A DNA stretch of 64,000 bases from Propioniferax innocua (GTDB taxonomy: Bacteria > Actinomycetota > Actinomycetes > Propionibacteriales > Propionibacteriaceae): positions 868,001 to 932,000 of the forward strand of contig NZ_VFOR01000002.1 in NCBI RefSeq assembly GCF_006716235.1, written 5' to 3'. The number at the start of each line of letters is the position of its first letter. The first letter of the stretch is position 1. Made by a program: the position numbers and the translations under genes. The notes beneath the pieces were generated by a model. The model was not told the origin of the DNA and made no database searches. It worked only from the letters and a program-made list of their open reading frames with translations. Shown here one piece after another: positions 7,574 through 16,686 of the stretch.

Positions 7574-9817
7574 ATGATCATCGATCGCGCCATCGGCCCG
7601 TTTGTGATCCTGGGTCAGGAGTCGCTCGTGGCGGCGCTGACCAAGATCACCGCCAACAAGGCACGGATCCTGTTCGTCGCCGACTCGCACGGCCACCTCA
7701 TCGGTGCGCTGTCCGACGGTGACGTGCGCCGGTGGCTCATCGCGAACCCGGAGGCCGATCTGGCCACGAGCGTCGACCACGTCGCCAACCGCAATGTGCG
7801 TTCGGCCCCCATCGACGCCTCCCCCGACCAGATCAATGCCCTGCTCGCCGGGCCGATCACCCACGTGCCGCTGCTCGATGCACAAAACCGCGTCGTGGCG
7901 GTGGCCACCCCCACCGCCGACGCCCTGCACATCGGACGCCACCGCGTCTCGGCCGAGGACCCGACGCTGATCATCGCCGAGATCGGCAACAACCATCAGG
8001 GCAGCGTCTCGTTCGCCAAGGAGCTCGTCGATCTCGCGGCGGACGCCGGCGCCGACGTGGTGAAGTTCCAGCTTCGCGACATGGACGCCCTGTACCGCCA
8101 GTCGGGCGGGGAATCGGCCGGGGAAGATCTCGGCGCGCAGTACACCTTGAACCTCTTGGCGAAGTTCTCTCTCGACGCCGAGCAGATGTTCGAGGTCTTC
8201 GATCACTGCCGGAAACGCGATGTCGACGTGCTGTGCACCCCGTGGGACACCCCCTCGGTCAGGGCGTTGCAGGAGTACGGGATCCCCGCTTTGAAGGTCG
8301 CATCGGCCGATATGACCAACCACGCGCTGTTGCGTGAGATGTTCGCCACCGGACTTCCCTTGATCGTCTCGACGGGAATGTCCACCGAGGCCGAGATCCG
8401 CCAGTCCGCCGAGCTACTGCGCTCCTCGGGGTCACCGTGGGCGATGCTGCACTGCCAGTCGACCTACCCGGCACCGTTCAAGGACATCAACCTGCGCTAC
8501 CTGAAGCGTCTGGCCGAGATCACCGGTGGCCCGGTGGGTTACTCCGGCCATGAACGCGGTTTCCATATTCCGGTGGCCGCGGTCGCCATGGGCGCGCGGA
8601 TCATCGAGAAGCATTTCACCACCGACCGCACCCTCGAGGGCAACGACCACAAGGTCTCCCTCCTCCCCGAGGAGTTCGGGCAGATGGTGGAACGCATCCG
8701 CGAACTCGAGGAGGCCCTGGGCGACGGGGAGGCCCGCGTCGTCTCCACCGGCGAATCGATGAACCGGGTGAACCTCGCGAAGTCGCTCGTGGCAGCACGC
8801 CACATCGAGGTCGGCGAGACGATCGGGCACGCCGACGTGGACATCAAGTCCCCCGGACGCGGCCTGCAGCCGAACCGGCTCGAGGAGCTGGTGGGACGCC
8901 TGGCCAAACGGACGGTCGAGGCCGGGGACTTCTTCTACCCCGGCGACCTCCATGACGCCCCCGTCGGCGGCCGTCAGTACACGTTCCGACGCCCCTGGGG
9001 CCTGCCGGTGCGGTACCACGATCACGCCAGGCTGATCGAGGACTGCACCCCGGACTTCCTCGAGTTCCACATGTCCTACAAGGACGTGGACATGGACATC
9101 CACGACGTGTTCGACAAGCGTCTGGACATGTTCTTCACCGTCCACCTGCCCGATCTCTACGACGGTGATTTCATCGTGAACCTCGCCTCCCCCGAGGACG
9201 CGGTGTGGGAACGGTCGATCGCCGAGTTGCAGCGGGTCATCGACATCACCCGTGACATGACGCAGTACTTCACCTGTGACGAACCGCCGGTCGTCATCGC
9301 GACCATGGGCGGGTTCACGGCCGACCGTTTCGTCGACCCCGGCGAACGACCGGCCATGTATGCGCGGATCGCCCAGGGCATCGAACGCGTCGACACCACC
9401 GACGTGCGCCTCACCTGCCAGACGCTGCCGCCCTTCCCGTGGCTCATGGGCGGCCAGCAGCACCACAACCTGTTCATGCAGCTCGAGGACACCGTCGAGT
9501 TCTGTGAGCAGTACGGTCAGCGTCTGACGCTGGACATCTCACATTCGAAGCTGGCGGCCAACTTCCACAAACGTCCATTCAGCGAGTACGTGGACGGGCT
9601 GGCCCCACACACCGAACATCTGCACATCGTGGACGCCGAGGGCGTCGACGGTGAGGGCCCGCAGATCGGTGAGGGCGAAGTGGATTGGCCGATGCTTGCC
9701 AAGCAACTCGATGAACTCGCGCCGGGTGTGCCCTTCATTCCCGAGATCTGGATGGGGCACGTCAACAATGGCGAAGGCTTCTGGACGGCCTTGGAACGTC
9801 TTGAGGAGTGGTTCTGA
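7574..9817 (+). CDS. CBS-NeuB-SAF-sugar isomerase/epimerase fusion (sialic-acid synthase-like)
   Basis: A 747-residue multidomain enzyme. Residues 1-125 resemble a CBS-domain pair (LSDGDVRRWLI; ITHVPLLDAQNRVVAV). Residues about 130-370 are a NeuB barrel, which condenses phosphoenolpyruvate with an amino-sugar in nonulosonic acid synthesis: EIGNNHQG at 136-143, then DVVKFQ, VSTGMS, LHCQSTYP, GYSGHE and IEKHFT. A SAF/antifreeze-like domain follows to about 445 (LVAARHIEVGETI). Residues about 465-747 are a second TIM barrel of the sugar-phosphate isomerase/epimerase type (LDISHSKLAANF, HLHIVDAEG). It has its own promoter and stands alone, with no CMP transferase, epimerase or glycosyltransferase gene around it. 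Family membership is secure; the exact substrate is not. Confidence 0.88.
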   Translation: MIIDRAIGPFVILGQESLVAALTKITANKARILFVADSHGHLIGALSDGDVRRWLIANPEADLATSVDHVANRNVRSAPIDASPDQINALLAGPITHVPLLDAQNRVVAVATPTADALHIGRHRVSAEDPTLIIAEIGNNHQGSVSFAKELVDLAADAGADVVKFQLRDMDALYRQSGGESAGEDLGAQYTLNLLAKFSLDAEQMFEVFDHCRKRDVDVLCTPWDTPSVRALQEYGIPALKVASADMTNHALLREMFATGLPLIVSTGMSTEAEIRQSAELLRSSGSPWAMLHCQSTYPAPFKDINLRYLKRLAEITGGPVGYSGHERGFHIPVAAVAMGARIIEKHFTTDRTLEGNDHKVSLLPEEFGQMVERIRELEEALGDGEARVVSTGESMNRVNLAKSLVAARHIEVGETIGHADVDIKSPGRGLQPNRLEELVGRLAKRTVEAGDFFYPGDLHDAPVGGRQYTFRRPWGLPVRYHDHARLIEDCTPDFLEFHMSYKDVDMDIHDVFDKRLDMFFTVHLPDLYDGDFIVNLASPEDAVWERSIAELQRVIDITRDMTQYFTCDEPPVVIATMGGFTADRFVDPGERPAMYARIAQGIERVDTTDVRLTCQTLPPFPWLMGGQQHHNLFMQLEDTVEFCEQYGQRLTLDISHSKLAANFHKRPFSEYVDGLAPHTEHLHIVDAEGVDGEGPQIGEGEVDWPMLAKQLDELAPGVPFIPEIWMGHVNNGEGFWTALERLEEWF

Positions 9818-9832
9818 CGCTGCCTTGCCTGC

Positions 9833-10534
9833 TCACTTCTTCTCGGTTTCGGTGAGGGTGCCGAAACCGATCGAGCGGTCCACCGAGTGGAACAGGTCCT
9901 GGCACGTGGTGATCGTGATGATCGCCTTCGTGGGCGTTTCATCCGGCTTTCCGGGAACGGGGTCGAGCACCCAGGTCTCGGTGTCCTCCACCGTCAGGTC
10001 GGCCGGGGATGTATCCATCGTGTAGGTGTAGATGGCGTCACGGGTTTCGACGATGACCTCGTCACCGGGCTGGAGCTCCAACGCCTTCGCGAACGGTTCG
10101 CCATTTGTGATGCGGTGCCCCGCGAGTGCGAAGTTTCCGATCTCACCGGGCCCGACTGAGGCGTCGTACCAACCGACTCCCTCTTTGAGGGACTCCACGT
10201 CGGTTCCCGCGACGATGGGAACCTCGTAGTCATCGCCGAAACGCGGGATACGCAGCAGAGCGACGGCGTCACCGGGCACATAGGAAGCCGTGGTCGTCTG
10301 TCCTTCCGGGGCCGCCTCCTCGGTCTGGCCTTCCGGTTCCGGAGCGGAATCCCACTCGTCACGCAGGTTCTTCGACTTGTCGCCCATCGCCTGGTTCGCA
10401 GTGATGTTGGTGCCGAAATACTCCCAGGCGACGTAACCCAGCGCACCGATACCGACCACGAGAAAGATCACCCCGAGGACGGTGAACACCGGGTTCCCGC
10501 GCTTGTCTTCTTGACGCCTGTGCCTGCGTGTCAT
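9833..10534 (-). CDS. Class E sortase
   Basis: Membrane-anchored cysteine transpeptidase that joins LAXTG-type surface proteins to the cell wall. After a basic N-terminus there is one transmembrane helix (about residues 14-38), a low-complexity acidic linker, and the sortase beta-barrel. The catalytic triad is visible: His in NFALAGHRI, Cys in ITITTCQDLF, and Arg in FHSVDR. Length (233 aa) fits the class. A possible -10 (TCTAAT) lies 6 nt before the ATG. It converges on the NeuB-like gene, 15 bp apart, with no obvious terminator between. No substrate gene is next to it; the nucleotidase near 58-60 kb carries an LPKTG sequence. Confidence 0.9.
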   Translation of the reverse strand: MTRRHRRQEDKRGNPVFTVLGVIFLVVGIGALGYVAWEYFGTNITANQAMGDKSKNLRDEWDSAPEPEGQTEEAAPEGQTTTASYVPGDAVALLRIPRFGDDYEVPIVAGTDVESLKEGVGWYDASVGPGEIGNFALAGHRITNGEPFAKALELQPGDEVIVETRDAIYTYTMDTSPADLTVEDTETWVLDPVPGKPDETPTKAIITITTCQDLFHSVDRSIGFGTLTETEKK

Positions 10535-10565
10535 AGCACCATTAGACCAGACTCGGTGAAATCCC

Positions 10566-11420
10566 TCACCGAAAAGTCAATGGCCCATCCGGCGGTGTGG
10601 GTGAGGGCTCGGCGTCGAGATCGGTGAACGGGCGGGCCCCACCGATCCACCGCTCCACGTGGTCCCCGTACAGCAGGCGATAGGGAAACACCGAACCCGC
10701 GGCGGCGCGGGCCAGCTCAACGGCCGGAAGCGCCGCTCCCCGGCGCACGGTGACGATGATGTTGCCGAAACGCCGCCCTCGAAGAGTGGCGGGCTCGGCG
10801 CTGACGAGCACATCCCCGAGGCTGGCGGCGGTGGCGGCGACGCGTCGGGAGTATGCGAAGGGCGTGTGATCGGTGATGTTGACAACGAAGGTTCCGGCCG
10901 GACGCAGGATGCGCGCCACGTCGTCGAAGAACTCGATGGTGGTCAGCTCTGCAGGGACGCGTGCCCCGGCGAAGGCGTCGAGGATCACCACATCGGCGTA
11001 GTCGTCGGGCATGGCCGCGACACCGGATCGAGCGTCGACCGGACGCACCTTGATACCCGAACGTTTCGGCAGCGGCACCACCGACCGGACCGCCTCGGTG
11101 AGGGAGGCGTCGGGTTCACAGACGATCTGCGGTGACGTGGGGCGCGTGTGTGCCACGTATCGAGCCAGGCTCATTCCCGCACCCCCGAGATGGATGACAC
11201 GGAGACGTTCCTGCGGGAACGCCACGGCGTCGATGACATCGGCGATGCGTTGGAGATAGTCGAATTCCAGACGCGTGGGGTCGTCGGGGTCCACCCACGA
11301 CTGGTCTGTGCCGTCTACGCGCACGAACCATGCCCCGGGATGGTCGGGGTCGGGGACGAGGCGAGGGTCGGACGCCGGGGCGTCGCCGCTCAGATCTCGG
11401 GTGCCGGGGGTGCGGGCCAT
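10566..11420 (-). CDS. Spermidine-synthase-like SAM-binding methyltransferase-fold protein
   Basis: Rossmann-fold protein of the spermidine synthase/fused-methyltransferase superfamily. Recognisable elements are the nucleotide-binding loop VIHLGGAGMSLARYV near residue 95, an acidic residue ending the next strand (IVCEPDASL), and ADVVILDAFAGARVPAEL near 165, followed by the LRPAGTFVVNI strand. True polyamine synthases carry additional substrate residues that I do not see, so this is better called spermidine-synthase-like. Its ATG follows TAGCAT by 6 nt. The gene is divergent from an unknown gene and 31 bp upstream of the sortase, so the two may be cotranscribed. Confidence 0.8.
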   Translation of the reverse strand: MARTPGTRDLSGDAPASDPRLVPDPDHPGAWFVRVDGTDQSWVDPDDPTRLEFDYLQRIADVIDAVAFPQERLRVIHLGGAGMSLARYVAHTRPTSPQIVCEPDASLTEAVRSVVPLPKRSGIKVRPVDARSGVAAMPDDYADVVILDAFAGARVPAELTTIEFFDDVARILRPAGTFVVNITDHTPFAYSRRVAATAASLGDVLVSAEPATLRGRRFGNIIVTVRRGAALPAVELARAAAGSVFPYRLLYGDHVERWIGGARPFTDLDAEPSPTPPDGPLTFR

Positions 11421-11426
11421 GCCCCG

Positions 11427-11432
11427 ATGCTA
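11427..11432 (-). promoter_or_regulatory. -10 element of the spermidine-synthase-like gene, leaderless type
   Basis: TAGCAT (minus strand) lies 6 nt before the ATG. Confidence 0.55.
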
Positions 11433-11532
11433 GGGCCGCGGTGAGAGATCCGGAACCTTCCTGCGGGGCCGGCGTCACAGCCGGGCCTCCGCTGCGACCT
11501 GTGCAGGGCGAAGGACCCACGAGAGGAAGCCC

Positions 11533-12333
11533 ATGTCGACCACCACTCCCCTGCCGTTGGATTCACCCGATCCACACCGCACGCCGCACACCGATTCCTC
11601 CGAGATCCTGCACACGATCGAGGTGACGCCCCTGCCCGAACGATGGACCTCCCTGCCCTGGTGCGTCGTGTGGGCCATCTGGAGCGTGGGGACGCGCGCC
11701 GAACAGGCCGAGCGGCTGACCAGACGCGTCGCCGACCACTGCATGGTCACCGAGCCGGTGACGGCATCACCGACACTGCTGGCCGTCGATGACATCGACC
11801 TCACCATGTTCACCGAGTTCTTCCCCGACGAGGCCACCCTGATCGAGATTGCCAACGCCCAGCGCGTATGGACGCGACGCGATGCACCCACGAAGGCCAC
11901 GACCGCGCTGGGATGGGTGAAGGTGTTGGCCGACCACGACGTTCTCGACCTCTACCGGGCCATGCAGGCACTCGATGATCCACGGCGCTATGCGCAGGTT
12001 CACGCGGCGCTGGGGAAGGTCCCGGGCGATCGAAGCGGGATCCGACGCTGCGCCTTCTGGACGGCCGTGGCCGCCGATCATCAGGTGCGTCCCGACGCCC
12101 ACAACGCCCGGTGGTTGCAGGATCGGCTCATGGCCCCTGAACCGCTCCGCACCGTGCCCCCCGCGACCCAAACCATGCCCACCAGATCGAAATCAGCTAC
12201 CGACGACCGCCTCTCGGTACTCGACCTCCGCCCCATGCTCACTCGCGCCGCCACGCAACGTTCAACCTCGACCGCCCACGTCACGCCCCGCGAACTCGAC
12301 CACGCCCTGACGCGCCGACGCCTCCTGCAATGA
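11533..12333 (+). CDS. Hypothetical protein, conserved-looking, possible helix-hairpin-helix segment
   Basis: I do not recognise this 266-residue soluble protein. It has a Pro/Thr-rich N-terminus, a helical centre, and near residue 160 a segment (ALGKVPGDRSGIRRCAF, then a VRPDAHNARWL helix) that loosely resembles the hairpin-PD layout of helix-hairpin-helix DNA-binding proteins. The C-terminal 50 residues are Arg/Thr-rich and probably disordered. No signal peptide or membrane helix is seen. GAGAGG precedes the ATG at 8 nt. It stands alone, divergent from the spermidine-synthase-like gene. A DNA-related role is only a guess. Confidence 0.65.
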   Translation: MSTTTPLPLDSPDPHRTPHTDSSEILHTIEVTPLPERWTSLPWCVVWAIWSVGTRAEQAERLTRRVADHCMVTEPVTASPTLLAVDDIDLTMFTEFFPDEATLIEIANAQRVWTRRDAPTKATTALGWVKVLADHDVLDLYRAMQALDDPRRYAQVHAALGKVPGDRSGIRRCAFWTAVAADHQVRPDAHNARWLQDRLMAPEPLRTVPPATQTMPTRSKSATDDRLSVLDLRPMLTRAATQRSTSTAHVTPRELDHALTRRRLLQ

Positions 12334-12725
12334 CGCGCGGCACCTTGTCTCTTCGACGGTGCGGGGCGCCCCCACTGTGGTTGACGCCTCTAAAATGCCC
12401 CGCCCCATCCCGCCACAGGAACCCATTCCCGAGTTCCCTGGTGGTATCGGTCTTGGGCGGGGTGCCCGCTGCCGTTGGGCCGACTGGACATCGGTGAAAG
12501 CTAGGGAACGTTTCGGCGAACACCAAGTGAAAATGCGTCGATTTATCCTAACGTCCAGCGCGCGTGAGTCGTCTCAGTTAACATCCCTGGCAGGTGGCCA
12601 CCAGTACTACTGCTGCTACTGTGAAAGTGAATGATCATGTTCAACCGAAACAGATGGAACGCCGCGGTAGCAACGTTTGGGCTAACTGTGCAATCAGCTG
12701 CGGTTGAACCACGACGGGTATCGGT
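12334..12725. other. Non-coding stretch with visibly lower GC
   Basis: No convincing gene. From about 12480 onward the sequence is richer in A and T than its surroundings and the periodic high GC at third positions is lost. Several short frames exist on both strands, none with a ribosome site or a recognisable product. Possibly decayed or acquired DNA. Confidence 0.5.
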
Positions 12726-13004
12726 ATGCCGGCTTCACTCATTGCGCTCTGTAATCCGCGCCACTCGGCAGTAGCAGCCTTAGTGCTGTCTGTCGCACTC
12801 GCGGTCATTACTGCGTTGTTTGTCCCGCAGTGGTTATGGGCCGTCGGTGTGGCCTTCCTTGCCGCTGCTGTGTTGGCACGTGGGTCTGCGACTGGAGTTC
12901 GCCTGTGTGTGGGCGCGGTGGGGATTACTGCCGCAGTACTGGGGGGCGTGTTGATGGGTGACCTCCTCTTTGGTTCTCCCTCGTGGGCTCTCCTCGGGTC
13001 ATGA
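12726..13004 (+). CDS. Small hydrophobic protein, putative membrane protein
   Basis: A 92-residue frame with about three hydrophobic segments (LVLSVALAVITALFV, WAVGVAFLAAAVLA and VGAVGITAAVLGGVLMG). I recognise no family. Base composition is lower in GC than the neighbours, there is no clear Shine-Dalgarno sequence, and the assigned ATG is a guess. The strong hairpin about 57 bp after the stop is consistent with a real transcript ending there. It sits in an otherwise gene-free gap next to clpB. Confidence 0.4.
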   Translation: MPASLIALCNPRHSAVAALVLSVALAVITALFVPQWLWAVGVAFLAAAVLARGSATGVRLCVGAVGITAAVLGGVLMGDLLFGSPSWALLGS

Positions 13005-13060
13005 CTCAGTTGGAGGGGGCTAGGCAAAGGCAGCCAGACATACGCGTCCAAGTAGACGAA

Positions 13061-13092
13061 GATGGACCCGAGCTCTGCGGCTCGGGTCCATC
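13061..13092. terminator. Perfect 13-bp stem hairpin, likely bidirectional terminator
   Basis: GATGGACCCGAGC and GCTCGGGTCCATC flank a 6-nt loop. There is no long T run, as is common in high-GC actinobacteria. It lies between the small membrane ORF and the 3' end of clpB, 142 bp past the clpB stop. Confidence 0.75.
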
Positions 13093-13234
13093 TGTCACGC
13101 GTTCGACGTCTGGGTTGTACCCACTCAACGCTGGTGTGTCTCCCACTCAGCGCTGGGCGGCCCCATGCTCGGCGCATGGGCGGTGAGCGCTCAGGCACAT
13201 GGACGGGCTGTCAACCTATGCCCCACTTGCATGG

Positions 13235-15811
13235 TCACTCCACGACCCGCAGTCCGTCACCTGCCTCGTCCACGTCGAAGCGGACGGTGTCGCCCTCATG
13301 GACCTCCCCGGCGAGAACGCGCCGGGCGAGAGCGTCCTCCACCGTGGACTGCACGAGCCTGCGCAGCGGACGCGCGCCGTACACCGGGTCGAAGCCGGTG
13401 AGCGCGAGCCATTCCTTGGCGGCATCGGTGACGTCGATCCGGATGCGACGCTCGGCGAGACGGGCATTCAGACGATCGACGTTGATGTCGACGATACGCG
13501 CCAGCTCCTCCGAGCCCAGCGGGTCGAACATGACCGTCTCGTCCAGCCGGTTCAGGAACTCGGGCTTGAACGATTTGCGCACCACTTCCATCACGGCATC
13601 GTGCTTGGTCTTGTCATCCAACTTCGGGTCAGCCAGGAACTGCGAACCCAGGTTCGAAGTCAGGATGATCAGCACATTGCGGAAGTCGACCGTCCGTCCC
13701 TGCCCATCGGTGAGTCGCCCATCGTCGAGCACCTGAAGCAGCACGTTGAACACGTCCGGATGGGCTTTCTCCACCTCATCGAGAAGCACCACCGAGTAGG
13801 GGCGACGCCGCACCGATTCGGTCAGCTGGCCGCCCTGCTCGTATCCGACATAGCCCGGAGGGGCACCAACGAGTCGCGCCACCGAGTGCTTCTCGCCGTA
13901 CTCGGACATGTCGATGCGCACCATGGCCTGCTCGTCGTCGAAGAGGAACTCCGCGAGGGTCTTGGCCAGCTCGGTCTTGCCGACGCCCGTGGGGCCGAGG
14001 AACAGGAACGAACCGGTGGGCCGGTTGGGATCGGAGATGCCGGCACGCGAGCGCCGCACGGCGTCGGAGACCGCCTTGACGGCTTTCCTCTGACCGATGA
14101 GGCGCTCGGCGACGCGCTCCTCCATGTGCAGGAGCTTCTGCGATTCACCCTCGAGCATCCGCCCCACGGGCACACCCGTCCATGCTGCAACAACCTCGGC
14201 GATGTCCTCAGTCGAAACCTCCTCCGAGACCATCGGCTTACGCGCAGCCTCTTCCTGATCGGCCTTCTCGAGCTGCTTCTGTTTCGCCGGGATCTCGCCG
14301 TACAAGAGCTCCGAGGCGCGCGTCAGGTCGCCCTCACGCTGGGCCTTCTCGGCCTCCACGCGGAGAGCGTCGATCTCCTTCTTGAGTTCACCGACACGGT
14401 TGAGGTCGCTCTTCTCGGCCTCCCACCGTGCCTCCAGCCCGCGGAGCTGTTCGGTCTTGTCGGCGATCTCCTCCTCGATGCGCGCCAGACGCTCCCGCGA
14501 GGCGTCGTCGTCCTCCTTTTCGACAGCCATCTTCTCCATGGTCAGGCGGTCGACGACGCGACGAAGCTGGTCGATCTCCTCCGGCGAGGAATCGATCTCC
14601 ATCCGCAGACGCGATGCTGCCTCGTCGACGAGGTCGATGGCCTTGTCAGGAAGCTGACGCGCGGTGATGTAACGGTGCGAGAGTGACGCTGCGGCCACCA
14701 GGGCACCGTCAGTGATGGCGACCTTGTGGTGCGCCTCGTAGCGCTCACGCAGGCCACGCAGAATCGCCACGGTGTCCTCCACCGACGGCTCATCGACGAG
14801 CACCTGCTGGAAACGACGCTCCAGAGCCGGATCCTTCTCGATGTTCTCCCGGTACTCGTCGAGCGTCGTGGCCCCGATCATGCGCAGTTCGCCACGCGCG
14901 AGCATGGGCTTGAGCATGTTGCCGGCGTCCATGGCGCCATCGGCCTTGCCCGCACCGACGACGGTATGCAGCTCGTCGATGAAGGTGATGACCTGGCCCT
15001 CGGCGTCCTTGATCTCGGTGAGGACCGCCTTGAGACGCTCCTCGAACTCACCGCGGTACTTGGCCCCGGCGATCATCGCGGCGAGGTCGAGGCTCAACAC
15101 CTTGCGGCCCTTGAGCGATTCGGGGACGTCACCACTGACGACGCGCTGTGCCAAGCCCTCCACGACGGCGGTCTTGCCGACGCCGGGCTCACCGATCAGA
15201 ACGGGATTGTTCTTGGTTCGACGCGCCAGCACCTGCACAACGCGGCGGATCTCCGAATCACGTCCGATGACCGGGTCCAGCTTGCCCGAACGTGCCATCT
15301 CGGTGAGGTCGGTGGAGTACTGATCGAGGGACGACGACGTGGCCTCATCGGTGTCGTTGACGATGCGTCGGTCACCGCGGGCCTCGTTGAAGGCCTTGAG
15401 CAGCTTGTCGGCGGTGACGCCGAGCTGTCCCAACAGACGGCTGGTGTCACTTTTGACCTTGGCCAGCGCGATCAGCAGGTGCTCGGTGGCCACGAACTTG
15501 TCCCCCTGCTTCTGGGCGAGCGTCTCGGCCTCGGCATGGACGCGCGCCAGTGGCCCCGACATCGTCGGGTTCGCCACGGAGTTCCCGCTCGTCGAAGGCA
15601 GCTTCTTGATCGCGCCCTGGGCTGCGGCCTCCACGACCTGCGGATCCGCCCCGACGCTTTCCAGCAGCGGGCCACATGAGTTGTTCGGGGTCATGAGCAG
15701 GGCCGCGAGCAGGTGCTGCGGCTCGGCCTGGGGGTTGCCCTCGGTGAGAGCGGTACGCACGGCTGCCGAGACGGCGTCCCGGCTCTTGGCAGTCAGCTTG
15801 TTGGTGTCCAT
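13235..15811 (-). CDS. clpB: ClpB disaggregase (AAA+ chaperone)
   Basis: ATP-driven hexameric unfoldase that works with DnaK/DnaJ/GrpE to rescue aggregated proteins. It has two N-terminal Clp repeats (residues 1-145), a first AAA+ domain with Walker [14 protein letters not shown] and Walker [16 protein letters not shown], a long M-domain coiled coil at about 405-525, and a second AAA+ domain with [12 protein letters not shown] and [12 protein letters not shown]. At 858 residues it has normal length. The ATG ([10 protein letters not shown]) is preceded by GGAGG; the reading frame extends 23 codons further but without support. Two HAIR operators flank its promoter, so HspR repression is expected. 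Confidence 0.97.
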   Translation of the reverse strand: MDTNKLTAKSRDAVSAAVRTALTEGNPQAEPQHLLAALLMTPNNSCGPLLESVGADPQVVEAAAQGAIKKLPSTSGNSVANPTMSGPLARVHAEAETLAQKQGDKFVATEHLLIALAKVKSDTSRLLGQLGVTADKLLKAFNEARGDRRIVNDTDEATSSSLDQYSTDLTEMARSGKLDPVIGRDSEIRRVVQVLARRTKNNPVLIGEPGVGKTAVVEGLAQRVVSGDVPESLKGRKVLSLDLAAMIAGAKYRGEFEERLKAVLTEIKDAEGQVITFIDELHTVVGAGKADGAMDAGNMLKPMLARGELRMIGATTLDEYRENIEKDPALERRFQQVLVDEPSVEDTVAILRGLRERYEAHHKVAITDGALVAAASLSHRYITARQLPDKAIDLVDEAASRLRMEIDSSPEEIDQLRRVVDRLTMEKMAVEKEDDDASRERLARIEEEIADKTEQLRGLEARWEAEKSDLNRVGELKKEIDALRVEAEKAQREGDLTRASELLYGEIPAKQKQLEKADQEEAARKPMVSEEVSTEDIAEVVAAWTGVPVGRMLEGESQKLLHMEERVAERLIGQRKAVKAVSDAVRRSRAGISDPNRPTGSFLFLGPTGVGKTELAKTLAEFLFDDEQAMVRIDMSEYGEKHSVARLVGAPPGYVGYEQGGQLTESVRRRPYSVVLLDEVEKAHPDVFNVLLQVLDDGRLTDGQGRTVDFRNVLIILTSNLGSQFLADPKLDDKTKHDAVMEVVRKSFKPEFLNRLDETVMFDPLGSEELARIVDINVDRLNARLAERRIRIDVTDAAKEWLALTGFDPVYGARPLRRLVQSTVEDALARRVLAGEVHEGDTVRFDVDEAGDGLRVVE

Positions 15812-15864
15812 CCATCCTCCGAGATTCGATGCTTTCTGGGCTACGCCACCACTGCACCAACAGG

Positions 15865-15885
15865 GTTGAGCCCTACGCACTCAAC
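15865..15885. promoter_or_regulatory. HAIR operator (HspR site), clpB proximal
   Basis: GTTGAGC-N7-ACTCAAC, matching the HAIR consensus CTTGAGT-N7-ACTCAAG. It overlaps the clpB -10 element, so HspR bound here would block RNA polymerase. Confidence 0.9.
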
Positions 15886-15912
15886 TATGCTCCGCCCGAT
15901 CGCCGTAAGCAA
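15884..15912 (-). promoter_or_regulatory. clpB promoter (-35 TTGCTT, -10 CATAGT, 17-bp spacer)
   Basis: Reading the minus strand, TTGCTT is followed after exactly 17 bp by CATAGT. The dnaK promoter has the same -10, a near-identical -35 and the same spacing, with HAIR sites in the same positions, so both are probably read by the same sigma factor. Confidence 0.7.
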
Positions 15913-15917
15913 GAAAA

Positions 15918-15938
15918 GTTGAGTGCACCACGCTCAAC
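15918..15938. promoter_or_regulatory. HAIR operator (HspR site), clpB distal
   Basis: GTTGAGT-N7-GCTCAAC, just upstream of the -35 element, centred 53 bp from the proximal HAIR site. Confidence 0.85.
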
Positions 15939-16017
15939 TCCGGGTCAAGTCAGGGTGAAGCGTGCCGAGATCGGGGCAAGCCGTGCTGCCTCAGGCCGCA
16001 CTCCACCCTTCCCCCGC

Positions 16018-16194
16018 TTCCACCTTGACGTTGTGCCGCGCAGACACGGCTCAACGTAGAGATCGAAGCGACGCGGCCACGCAGACACGGCTCAACGTAG
16101 AGATGGAAGCGATGCGGTCGCCCGAAGGCAACACAACGTCACGGTGGGACGCGACGCAGCCTCCCGAAAGCAGCACAACGTCAAGGTGGAGCGT
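16018..16194. repeat. Intergenic hairpin repeat array 2
   Basis: Contains CCTTGACGTTGTGCCG facing CGGCTCAACGTAGAG, an imperfect stem over a GCAGACA loop, then further copies of GCAGACACGGCTCAACGTAG and AGCACAACGTCAAGGTGGAG. The units match those of array 1 (CAGACACAGCACAACGTCAAG) but are more degenerate. It fills the gap between the clpB control region and the end of the DUF4870-like gene. Confidence 0.75.
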
Positions 16195-16203
16195 GTCATC
16201 GCA

Positions 16204-16656
16204 TCACTCGAAGATCTTGAGCGATGCCTTCCATTCGAAGTCCTCGCCCCGTTTCGCGCGGAGCCCTCCCACCATGCAGATTCCCACGTGGACCGCCGAC
16301 AGCAGCAGCCACAGCAGAGCCACGAACCCCAGCACTCCCATGCCCCGCAACTCGACGCCGCGGGCGGCGAGCGCCCACCAGGCACCGAAGTGGACGATGA
16401 AGAACAACACGGTCAGGACGCTGTAGGTGATCCCCCAGTTGGCGGCGCGGCGACAGTTCTCACGCGCAAAGTCATTGGCGGGGGCCTCGCGTCGAGCGTA
16501 GAGCGTCATCACCGGGCCGGCCAGAATCGCGCCGAGCCCGGGAAGCAGCACAGCGATGAGGCCAAGAAACCACGCAGTGCTCCCATTGGGGCCATCACCG
16601 TCGAAGGCCTTGGGACGCTGCTTGCGCGGACGCGGTTTGGGGAACATCGAGCTCAC
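16204..16656 (-). CDS. Small four-helix membrane protein, DUF4870-like
   Basis: A 150-residue integral membrane protein with a basic N-terminus (MFPKPRPRKQRPK) and about four hydrophobic segments. The middle part (YARREAPANDFARENCRRAANWGITYSVLTVLFF) resembles the DUF4870/Tic20-like pattern of a short polar loop followed by an N-W-x-x-T-Y motif. The function of that family is unknown. The GTG start (VSSMFPK) is chosen because TAGGCT lies 7 nt upstream; the ATG three codons later is the alternative. It is divergent from aroQ, with the two -10 boxes only 4 bp apart. Confidence 0.75.
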   Translation of the reverse strand: MSSMFPKPRPRKQRPKAFDGDGPNGSTAWFLGLIAVLLPGLGAILAGPVMTLYARREAPANDFARENCRRAANWGITYSVLTVLFFIVHFGAWWALAARGVELRGMGVLGFVALLWLLLSAVHVGICMVGGLRAKRGEDFEWKASLKIFE

Positions 16657-16663
16657 GGCCACG

Positions 16664-16669
16664 AGCCTA
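16664..16669 (-). promoter_or_regulatory. -10 element of the DUF4870-like gene, leaderless type
   Basis: TAGGCT (minus strand), 7 nt before the GTG start and only 4 bp from the oppositely oriented -10 of aroQ. Confidence 0.55.
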
Positions 16670-16673
16670 CGCG

Positions 16674-16679
16674 TAGGGT
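16674..16679 (+). promoter_or_regulatory. -10 element of aroQ, leaderless type
   Basis: TAGGGT, 7 nt before the GTG of aroQ. Polymerases on this and the facing promoter could not occupy the DNA at the same time. Confidence 0.6.
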
Positions 16680-16686
16680 GCCGAAG

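Noticed and set aside
12359-12634. A 91-residue ORF upstream of the small membrane gene
   Set aside because: No ribosome site, no domain, and odd composition with a Cys/Tyr end; treated as random.
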